From Paludisphaera borealis (lineage in GTDB: Bacteria > Planctomycetota > Planctomycetia > Isosphaerales > Isosphaeraceae): a stretch of DNA of 64,000 nucleotides. A program made the translations under genes and the position numbers. Positions 1-10,300 of the stretch are shown one piece after another (position 1 is the stretch's first letter; the number at the start of each line of letters is the position of its first letter). The stretch is from the NCBI RefSeq assembly GCF_001956985.1, contig NZ_CP019082.1, positions 2,294,001 to 2,358,000 of the forward strand, in the 5' to 3' direction. The notes below the pieces were generated by a model, which made no database searches, was not told the DNA's origin, and saw only the letters and a list, made by a program, of their open reading frames with translations.

Positions 1-1224
1 CGCGCGGGGTTCGGTGAGAGCACTTTCCAGCCGGCCCCCGGGCGCTCGGGATCGGCCGGCTCGAAACCGAGACCGAAGCCGAAGCCGTCGGGCGACGCGC
101 CGTCGTCCCGGCCGGCCGGCGTTCGCGAGGTGGTCGAGGCCGGCCCGAAGTGGCACGAGCGCATCCTGTTCGGACGGGTCAGCTCGGGACAACTCGCGCA
201 GTTCTGTCGCCAGTTCGGCGCGTATTTACAGGCCGGGGTCGATTTCAACCGGGCGCTGTCGAGCCTCGAACAGCAGTTCGAGCGGACGGCCCTCGGCCCG
301 GTGATCGGCCGGATGCGAACCAACATCAAGGCCGGCTCGACGCTCGAAGAAGCCATGTCGCGCGACAAGCGGGTCTTCGGCACGATGTTCTTGAGCATGA
401 TCCGCGTGGCCGAGGCGCGCGGGGGCGTCCCCGAAACGCTCAAGCTGCTGAGCCGGCACTATGAATCGCGGCAGCGGTTGATCCGCCAGGCCCGGTCGGC
501 CATGATCTACCCAATCATCGTCCTGACGCTCGCCGGCGGCGTGGTCGCGCTGATCACGATCTTCTTGCTGCCGATGTTCGCCTCGCTGCTCTCGGACATC
601 AGCCGGAAGGCCCAGCTTCCCTGGGCGAGCCGGGCGCTCTTGGCCTTCAGCGGGTTCATCTCGGCGGGCGGCTGGTGGCTGTTTCCGCTGGTGCTGATCG
701 GCGTGCCGGTGTTTCTCTTCCAGGTCTACAAGGCCCCGGCCGGCAAGGCGATCCTCGACCGCGTGATCCTGAGGCTTCCGGTCTTCGGCTCGTTGTGCCG
801 CAAGCTCGACACCAGCCGATTCGCCCGCACGCTGGCGACCCTGCTCGACGCCGGCGTTGACGTCGGCAGCTCGATGGATCTGACCGCGCAGGTCGTCTCC
901 ATGACCCCGATCCGTAACGCCGTCCTGGCGGCCAAGGACCAGGTGATGCAAGGCAAGGATCTGAGCGCGGCGCTTCGGCCGTCGCGGCAGTTCAATCACG
1001 ACGTCTACGCCGTCCTCGAATCGGGCGAGGAGACCGGCAAGATCCCCGAGAGTCTCAATCACCTGGCCGACGACTACGAGGAACAGGTCACGCACATGGT
1101 CAAGAACATGGGCGAGCTGATCCAGCCGCTCTTGATCCTGATGCTCGGCGGCCTCGTCCTGTTCATCATTCTGGCCGTGATGATGCCTTACATCCAGATT
1201 CTGACGTCGCTGTCGGGGGGCTGA
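1..1224 (+). CDS. Type II secretion/type IV pilus inner-membrane platform protein, GspF/PilC family (5' truncated by window)
   Basis: Inner-membrane platform protein that would couple an assembly ATPase to pseudopilus or pilus extension. Two T2SSF domains are visible. Counting from a GTG at 130, the first covers about residues 20-145 and the second about 226-350. Each is followed by hydrophobic segments (about 125-150, 172-198 and 333-356), the usual three-TM GspF layout. The frame stays open from base 1 with no stop, and the upstream part reads as a Pro/Lys/Ser-rich linker, so the true start is probably outside the window and GTG 130 is only the first internal candidate. The partner ATPase and secretin are not in the window. 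The DUF1559 pilin-like protein at 14.2-15.2 kb is a possible client (inference). The family call is secure; the exact system (T2SS or T4P-like) is not. Confidence 0.9.
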   Translation, partial: RAGFGESTFQPAPGRSGSAGSKPRPKPKPSGDAPSSRPAGVREVVEAGPKWHERILFGRVSSGQLAQFCRQFGAYLQAGVDFNRALSSLEQQFERTALGPVIGRMRTNIKAGSTLEEAMSRDKRVFGTMFLSMIRVAEARGGVPETLKLLSRHYESRQRLIRQARSAMIYPIIVLTLAGGVVALITIFLLPMFASLLSDISRKAQLPWASRALLAFSGFISAGGWWLFPLVLIGVPVFLFQVYKAPAGKAILDRVILRLPVFGSLCRKLDTSRFARTLATLLDAGVDVGSSMDLTAQVVSMTPIRNAVLAAKDQVMQGKDLSAALRPSRQFNHDVYAVLESGEETGKIPESLNHLADDYEEQVTHMVKNMGELIQPLLILMLGGLVLFIILAVMMPYIQILTSLSGG

Positions 1225-1264
1225 TTCGACCGGCGGACGAATCGAATGAGCGGGGGGCAAACGA

Positions 1265-1296
1265 AACGAGGCCGGACCAAATGGTCCGGCCTCGTT
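1265..1296. terminator. Bidirectional hairpin between convergent genes
   Basis: A perfect 15-bp inverted repeat (arm AACGAGGCCGGACCA) with a 2-nt AA loop lies between the stop of the GspF-like gene at 1224 and the stop of the giant minus-strand gene at 1326. There is no long T-run on either side. The position between convergent stops and the stem stability make a shared terminator likely. Confidence 0.75.
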
Positions 1297-1325
1297 CGCG
1301 TTGACTACGACCTTGGGCTGTCGGC

Positions 1326-4300
1326 TCACCTGCCGGCCACGAAGCTCGGCGGGGTGCGACGGACGGTCGCGAGCTTGGGGGTCTTGACCGCGACGGGCGT
1401 TGGGCGAGCGGCTCGCTGGGCCGCTTGCCTGGCGGCGAGGGCGGCTTTCTGGGCCTGTTGCTTGGCGGCGGCGGCGGCCCGGTTGGCGGCCGCGGCGCCG
1501 GCGTTGGTTTTCACGGGCGTCGGCTTCCGGGTCGGCGTCTTGCCGCCCTTGCCGACGGTCACCGGCGCGGCGGCCGGAGGAGGCGTGACGGGCGCGGCCG
1601 GGGGCGCCGCCGGGTCGGGCGTCGTCGGCACGGAGGACGGCGGAACCACGACCGGGTTGGTGACGACCGGAGGCGTGACGACCGGGGGCGTAACGACCGG
1701 CGTGTTCGGCGCCGGGGCCGCGGTGTTCAGGTAGACCTTGTCGGCGTACCCGGAGACCGTCTGGCCGCTCTTGTTCTTGAGCGAGCCCGCCGCCACCGAC
1801 ACGTTCACGTTGCCGCTGGTGTTGAATTTCCCGCTGAGCGTGAACGCGACGGTGTGCGAGTCGAGCATCACGGCGGACGTCGAGACGATCGGCGAGGCGG
1901 AATTGACCCCCGCTCCGCTGAGCGAGAGGGCGTTGGCCTTCAGGCTCGAAGGGTCGACGTCGTTCGAGAAGTTGACGATGACGGTGTTGGGCAAGGCGGA
2001 GACGGTGAGCGTCCCGCCGTTGGCCTGGGTCGAGCCGTCGGGGACCAGCGAGGTCGTGACCACCCGGAACGAGCCGCCGACCGCCGTGGTCGAGGCCGAG
2101 CCGACCGGGATGTACTCGAAGGCGCCCACGTCGCGAGGGCCGTAGCCGGTGATGTTGAACCCCTTGCTGGTCGGGTTGGGGTTCTCGGCGTTGCCCAGGA
2201 AGTCGGTCCGGGTCGCGGCGCTTTCGAGGGCGTTGTTGATCGCCGCCGACGATCCCGAGAGGCCGTAGTTGGCGCTCAGGAAGAACGTGGCGGGGCCGTC
2301 CGAGCCCGGGCGGGGGTCGATCGGCGTGACGAACGCCGGGAAGCCGACGAAGTTGCCCTGGTTGGCCAGAGCGGACGCGGCGGTCGTGCCCAGGGCGCCC
2401 GGATTGAATCCGTTGCCGAGGTTGTTCGAGACTCCGGAGGTGTTGGTGTCACTCCCCCCGTTGCCCTGGAACATGTTGTTGTTCAAGACCAGGTGGTCAG
2501 GAGTGACGGAGTAAACCGCCAACCCGCTCCGACTGGTCGTCTGGTCGTGGTTCTGCCAGAAGATGTTGTTGGCCAGGTACGCCTGCCGCGTGCCGGTGGT
2601 GGAGGAGTTGACGGCTCCGAAACCGGTCGTGTTGAAGGCGAAACTGTTGTTGACCACGTACTCGGTGGCGGTGGCCGGCGTCCCCCCCTGATCCAGGAGG
2701 TACATGCCGGTGAGGTTGCCGATGATCCCGTTGTTCACGACCGACGAGGTCAAAGCCCCCGAGCCGGCGGTCACGACCAGGACGCCGATGCCCGAGTCGA
2801 CGAAGTAGTTGCGGTCGATCAGCATCGTAGAGTTGGTCGCCATCAAGCCGACCGAGTTGGGATTGATCGGTCCCAGGGCCGGATTGCCGACGAGGGCGGA
2901 GGCGATGCTGAACCCGCTGATCTCGGTTTGCAGCGAGGCGCCGGTCTTGGCGTCGACGAAGGCGGTCAGGCCGGTGGCCGAGACGGTGATCGTCGACGAG
3001 GCGTACGGGGCCCGGATGATCGTCTGCAAGGCGTTGCCGCGGACGTACGTCGAGTCGGTGCTCAATGGGCTCGCCGAGGCGAGGCTCACGAGCTGCCGCA
3101 TGACGACGTTCTCGCTGTACACGCCCGGCAAGACCTGGATGCGGTCGCCGACCGCCGCCGCCGCGATCGCGGCGTTGATGGTGGCGAAGGGGTTGGCGCG
3201 GGTGCCGAGGGTCGCGGTCGGGTCGGTGGCGAAGCCGGCCCCCACGAACACGCCGTGGACGGCGGCCGGGTTGTAGACCGCGAACTGGGTCGTCAGGTCG
3301 GAGCCGAGGAGGTTGCCGGCGATGTCGCGGACGCCGTTGGCCCCGGTGCCGGTGATCTTCAACAGGTACAGGCCGTTGGTCAGCGTGCTGGCGGCCTTGA
3401 AGCTGATGATCTCGCGTCCCTTGCCGCCGCCGCCGCCGTTGGCCGCCGCGTCAAGGTAAGTGACGGTGATGCTCGCCGGGTCGATGTTGATGATCGTCCC
3501 CGCGTTGAACGTGCCGTCCGGCCCCGCCTGAACGAGCTGGATCTGCGACGCGGTGAAGTGCGTCAGATCCAGGTTCTTGTTGGCGGTGACCTGGAACGAG
3601 AAGTTCGAGCCGGGATTGGCGATGACGGCGTTGTTCAGCGGATTGGTGATGGCCGCCTGGACCGGGGTGCCGGCCGAGGCCGGATCAGCGGTGTCGACGA
3701 CGACGGCCGCCGAGGCGCCCGGAGCGTCGGGGTTCGACACGTTGCCGCTCTGGTCGATCACCCGGACCCGGGCGACGTAATACCCCTCGGTGGTGCCGGG
3801 GATCGGGATCAGGTTGCCGCTGCTCCCCACGTTGTAGGGAGAGCTGAGCAACGGGTTGGTGTTGGTGACGAGTCCGGTGTTGGCGGCGTCCTGGCCGACG
3901 GTCACCTGGAACTTGCCGGTGGCGTCGGTCAGCGCGGTCCCGGCGTTGGGCCGCACGAACTGCTTGAGGGCGGCCGGCGTGTTGGCGGGGTCGAAGTAGC
4001 CGACGGGGTTGCCGTTGGCGTCGAACCAGACCACTCCGATGTCGATGACCGCCGTCTGGCCGGCGAGCGGGACCAGGGCGGTGTTGGGCTCGGTGATCGT
4101 CCCCTCGAAGGTCGGCGTCGTTGCATAGGTGACCAGGTCGCCCACGACGTTGGTGTCGCTGCTGGGCGAGAGCTTGAAGGTGCCCGGCGTGATCGACGAG
4201 GCGACCGTGTTGATGATGAAGTTGTTGTAGAAGTTGCCGCCGGGGTAGCCGTTGCCCGAGGGCAAGGGGAGCTGGACGCCGGTGACCGGATCGTCGCCGT

Positions 4301-7300
4301 TGGTCAGGTTCTCACCGTCGAGCGCGACGCCCTGCGGGTTGAAGAGGACCTGCGAGCCGCTGCCGACGAGGATCAGCCGGTAGGCGTCGGTCGGCAGCGT
4401 CAGGCCGCTGGCGCCGAGGCTGATGTAGAGGATCTGCGACCCAACGTCGTACGACAGCTTGCCGGCGAGGCTGATGAGCTGGCCGGGCGCGTTGTTCGCG
4501 GTGACGCCGAGAGCCTGAAGCTGAACCGTGTCGGAGCTGATCGAGTTCGGGGCGATCGGGCTGCTGAACTTGACCGCGAGATATTGGGGCGTGACGTTGG
4601 CGCCGGCCTTGCCGCCGACCGTGTAGAAGTTCTGCGAGACCAGAATCCCCCCCGCTCCGGCGAAGAGGGCGGTGACGGCGGCGACCTGCGGCGGGTGCAG
4701 GTTGACGTACTCGATGGCGCCGATGTCCTGGAACGGACTGCGGCCGAAGCCGGTGTTGGGCGTCCCGGGATCGTCGATCCGGATGAAGCCGAGCATGTCC
4801 CGCTGGCCCTGGAGCGGGGCGAAGGAGTAAGAGCCGGGGACCGACGATGGGCCGGTGGTCCCGTTGGCCGCCGTGGCGAGCACCGGAATCCACTGATCCT
4901 GGAACCCGAAGCCGTTCGAGCCCGGCAATGTGAGGATCTGCCGCGGGTCATTGACCTGACCAAAGCCGCCGGCGACGTTCGAGGCGCCAGGCGCGAGCGG
5001 CGGCGTCAGCGTCGCGGGATTGGTGCGGGTGCCGTAGTACGACCCGTTGGCGGGCTGCGTCACCGCCGGATAGACGGCGTCGCCGGCCGGGTTGGGGCCG
5101 ATCTCGCTGCGAGCCGCGTCGATCGCCGCCGAGCCGGGCGAAAGCGCGAAGTTGAGCCCCGCGGCGTTGACGAACTTGGGATCGCCGTAGACCGCGTTGA
5201 TGTTGCCCGGGAAGTCGCCGTCGGTGGTCGTGGCGACGACGTTGACCGCGTTGGTGAAGTACAGGTTGTACTCGAGCTGGCTGAAAGCCGCCTGGCCGGC
5301 GATGAAGATGCCCGTGTTGGTGGAGTTGGAGATGATGTTGTTCATCGCCATCGTGTACACGTGCGACTGCGAGTTCTGCCCGTTGTACTGAGGCGCGACC
5401 GTGTGGATCGCATACGGATTGTTGTAGAAGGTGTTGTTGAGCAGCACCAACTGGTAGGGGCTCTGGCCGGTGTCGTTGTTGCCGGTCTCGGAGTTGGCGT
5501 GGACGCCTTCGGCCGAGTTCGAGATCGTGGTGTTGTACATGTACAACGTCGCGCCCTGCCCCTTGAGCGTGCCGCGGGCCGCGAAATTGCCGGTGCCGAC
5601 CAGGGCCTGGGCGTTGGTCGGGTGCAGGAAGACGGCCGCGCTGGAGAAGCCGTTGAGGTGCGAGTCCGAGATCCGGACGGCCATCCGGGCGTTGAGCTGA
5701 ATCGACGGATCGGCGAGGGACGGACCGAAGAAGCTGGTGTTGTAACCGCTCTTCTGGGCTAGCCAGCTTGGCGTGGTCGTACTCGGGTTGACGATTCCAC
5801 CGCCCTGGATCTGGATGCTCGTCATGTACGAGATGTCGGCGTTGTCGATCAAGCTCCCCTGACGCGGGTCGGTCAGGTCGTAGGTCGTCAGCGAGAGGCC
5901 GCCGATGTAGATGTAGCCGCCGTCGCCGGGCGCCGGCGTGGTCAGGCTCTGGCCGGCGTACGGCGTGAACGGCCCGACCGGGTAGCTGTTGAGAATGTTG
6001 TAGTTCTTCACCCCGCGAGCCGTGGTGCCCACGGTGGTGTCGCGAAGCGAGGTCATGATCACCGGCACGCGCTGCTGCCCGGTGGTCTGGTTTCCGGGGA
6101 TGCCGAGGATGCGGATCTGCGAGTAGGCGCCGGGGTCGATCAGCGGGCTGGGGGTGGGGTCGACCGCGTCGTCGACGCCGGCGATGAAGCCGGCGCCTCC
6201 TTGCTGCGAGGCCCCCAGGCCGGTCGAGCCGTAGGTGCTAAGGTCGCCCGCGCCGTGGGTCGTGTTCTCGCTGAGCAGCTTCACGACCACCGAGGCGCCG
6301 GGGCTGGGGATCACCGAGCCGTCGGCCAGCACCGTCCCGGGCAGGGCGGACTGGATCGTCAGCGAGGTCACCGGCGCCGGGGGCGCCGTGTAGGTGGTGG
6401 GGTTGGGGACCGGGGCGGCGCCGCCGCCGTTGGAGGAGCCGGCGAGGACGATGGTGCCGCGGACGACGTAGGTGATGTCGGTCAGGTCCCAGAGCGCGTT
6501 GACGCTCTGATTGGACGAGTAGGGGTTCATGTTGGCTTCTTGGGGGCCGATGTACGAGTACCCCCCCTGCGGATTCAGCAGGTACGACCGGGCCGCCAAC
6601 ACCGCCAGGCCGTCGATGCCGTTGCCCTGCAACACGTTGCCGTGCAGGAACGGATGACCCGAGACCAGCGGATGCAGCGGGTCGCCGGCCAAGAGACCGT
6701 CGGGCTCGATCTGCATCGCCGCGTCGAAGTTGTTGTAGAAGTTGTTGTTGGTGATGTAGACCCGCGTGCCCAGGGCGTTGGTGCTGAACGGGACGTTGAA
6801 GAACGACTGGTAGTTGATGAACGACAACACCGACTGCGACGGCAGCGTGAACTGCTGGGTGTTGACCGAACCGCCGCCGTAGCGGAAGGTCGCGGCGTTC
6901 ATCACGGCCAGGGCGCCGCTCTGGATGCCGATGCTCCCCCACATGCTGGGTCCGAGCGTCGTGGGGGAGGTCTCCCCGGTCACGTTGATCGGCTGGGGCA
7001 CCAGGGTGGTCGTCGCCAGGTCGTCGTAGATCGACGTGAACAGGACCTGGGGGTCGTTCGCGCTCAAGGCGGCGAAGTTGGCGGTTCCGGGCCCGTACGA
7101 GTTGTTGATGTCGAACTTGGTGATGTAGTCGCGAGAGCCGACGTTGATGCTTGAACCGGGGTTCAGAACGGCGATCGACGAGCCCCGGTTGAACTTCATC
7201 ATCGTGCCGGAGTCGACGTACAGCCGGTTGGTGATCCAGCTCGTGTTGCCGCCGGTGTTGACGTTGTACTGCTGACCGACGACCAACTGGGCGAGGACGA

Positions 7301-10300
7301 TGATCGGCAGCGACTCGAAGAACGCGTAGTTCTGGGAGCCGCCCAGGCTCGACGGGTTGTCGGCGATCGGCGTGGCGTCGGTCGGCTGGATGAAGCCGTT
7401 GTTCTGGGCCAGCAGCCAGATGCCGTTGAGGCTGTTGTTCACGACGGTCACGCGGCGGATGTTCGGTCCGCGGGCGACGTCGTTCTCAAGGAACGAGTCC
7501 ATGTCGGCGCCGATGGCCGCCTGGGTGCCGCCGGAAGTCCCGTTGTCCGTGACCCGAGCGTTGGTGATCGAGGGCCGCGAGTTGTAGAGGGTGACGCCGT
7601 TGTAGAAGTTCGACGAACTCTGGGGGACGGCGCCGCCGCCGTACCGGAGGTTGAAGAAGTTCATCCTCGACATCAGTTCGTCGGCGCCGGCGATGGCCGG
7701 GCCGTTGATCCCCTGGAGAATGCCATCGACCGGGAACGGAACCTGGTGGCTGGCGATCGACTCGTTGTAGCTGCGGAAGACGATGCCGCCCCAGTCGCCG
7801 GCCCTCGGGTTGGTATTGGGGTTGTTGTTGGTGGCGCCGCCGATCGAGGCGTCGTTGTACGACGTGAAGTTCACCTGCTGGCTGGCGGTGGTGCCCCCCT
7901 GGACCTGCAAGGCGCTCCCCTGGTTCTGCACGAAGAGAGCGGCGTTTTGCGCCTTGAGGGTCGACCCGGGGGTGAAGACCAGGGTCGTGTCGAACGGCAC
8001 CGAGGCGCTGCCGTCGTTGTAGGAGTTCTGGCCGGCGGGGGCCTGGAGCACGAACGGCTGCTGCGTGATCACCCCGGTGATCGGGTTGCGCTGGGGCGTG
8101 CCGGGCAGGGCGATCGCCACGACGGGCCCGGTGTAGGCGAGCTGCGAGGCCGCGTACAGGACCGAGCGGTCGAACTGGCCGTTGCCGTTGCGGTCGTAGT
8201 TGGGGTTGAAGCCCGAGAGGAAGAACTGAGTGCTGTTCTGTCCGCCGTTGGGGTCGTGGAACGGGTTGGGGGGCGCCGCGGCCGGGTCGCTCTCGGGAGC
8301 GAGGGTCGAATACGGCTTGGCCAGGCTGCCGTCGGGGGCCGTGGCCGGGTTCAGCGGGTCTTCCTGGTAGTCGGGGCGAGCGTAGAGGATGTGGCTGGTC
8401 GTGGCCACTACGAAGCCGGTCATGAACGCGCCGCCCGCGATGCCGTCGCCGGTCATCCGGCTGATCGGGGCCGGCGAGGCGTAGCCGGTCGACAGCATGT
8501 CTTCGTAATTGAAGAGGTTCCGGACTCCCGGGAACTGCTGAGTGGGATCGGACGAGAACGCGTGGAACTGGCTGCTGACGGTGCTCGTGGGATTACCGAG
8601 GAACTCGCCGTCGAGCTGATTGCCGTAGATGTCGAAGATGCGGGTGTCGGCGCCGCTGGGCGTGATCTGGTTGGGGATGTAGACGCGGTAGTAGTCGGGC
8701 GTCGTGATCCCGCCGGGGAGCATCATCACCAGCCGGGTGCCGTTGGGATGGCTGGCGTCGGAGAGAATCCACTGGTTGGAGGTCGGGTTGAACCAGAACA
8801 GTCCGACCAGGGTGCCGCCGACCTTGGTGAATCCCGTGCCCGAGTCGGCGAGGCCGCTCTGTCCCAGGGTGCCGAAGTTGCCGTCGGCCGGCGCGTTGGG
8901 GTTGTCGGCCGAGCGAACCAGGTCAATGTAGTTCGAGTAGTTGATCTGGTTGCCGTTGGCGTCGGCCCACGGCAGCGGGTTGGACACGTCGAACTGCCAG
9001 GCCGCCGGCGGCGCGTTGGCCCGCACGCCGCTGAGGTCGTAGTACGAGCCCGGCCCCCCCACGGTGGTGTAGCTGTACTGGTCGGGCGAGTTGGTCATCG
9101 CCATGTTGGTGATGTAGACCGGCGACGGCTGAAGCGAGAAGTACAGATTGTAGGTCGCCGTCGTGTTGCCGGGGATCGTGAGATTGTTGAGCGCGTTGCC
9201 GGCGGCGTCGAACAGACCGGGGTACGACTTGCCGTTCCAGGTCTCTTTCGTGTGGGCGGCGAGCTGATAAACGCCGGCGGGCAGGCCGGGGGCGAACGTC
9301 AAGTCGATGCGGCCCTGATAGGTCGTGATGAAGGCGCCCGACGGATCGAGGGTCGGCGGCAGGGCGACGTAGGTCGCCTTGATGATGTACTGCGAGAGGT
9401 CCTGGTTCTGCCCGTTCCCCAGAGCGCGGTACAGCGAGTAGTTGCTGACGTTGGTCGCCGTCGAGGGGTCGAGCGCCGGGTAGACGACCTGGGAGGGGGT
9501 CGCCAGGTAGCCGGCCGCCTGCAACGACGGGTCTTGCGTGTACAGCGAAAGCGAATCGAGGGTCGGCAGGAAGGACGGGAACGGCGAGCCGTCGGACTGC
9601 GAGGCGCCCGTAATCTGAGGAGCAGTCTGATCGATCCGGAACGCCCGGTCGGCGAACGAGGCGTAGCCGGGAAGCGGCGGCGAATCGGCCTGACCGACCA
9701 CCACGATCCGCACCCGCTGGAAGCCTTGAGGCAGGAAGGGCGCCTGGAAGGTGAACTTGCCGTTGACGTCGGTGCTGGTCTGCACGTCGTAGCTGCCGGT
9801 GAAGCCGCGGCCCCCAGCGCCCACGGCCAGGTCGAAGCCGCCGCCGTGCAGGGCGTTGAACTCGACGACCACCTGGAGGTTGGCGACCGAGCCGGGGAAC
9901 GGGCTGTAGATCTGGCCGATGAACGAGGGCTGGCTGATATTGGTGTTCTGGTCGCTCGGCAGGCCGGTGTCGGTCCCCGGCGTGAGCTGGAACGCGGTGA
10001 CGACAGGCGGCTGGAGCAACTGGTAGCCGAGAATCTGGACGAAGTCGCCGCCGGGAACGTTGTCGCCCGAGGGGAACGTGCCGTTGAAATTGCCGTCGAG
10101 CTGGTTGCCGACCGCGTCGGTCACGCCGCCGGGGCCGCTCTTGACGACGATCGCGTAGTTGTCGGAGGGCATCGCCGTCTGCGGCAGGCCGCTGTAGTCG
10201 AGGGTCGCCGTATTGGTGAGGGCGTCATAGGTCAGCTTGACGCGGGGGTCGAGGTTCAGGTTGATCGGGTTCGACCAGTTGCCCGTGTTCCCCTGCCGCG

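Noticed and set aside
1425-5762. 1445-codon plus-strand ORF opposite the giant gene
   Set aside because: Arg/Gly/Val-rich antisense of a GC-rich gene with no domain; the minus-strand protein has clear domains across the same bases.
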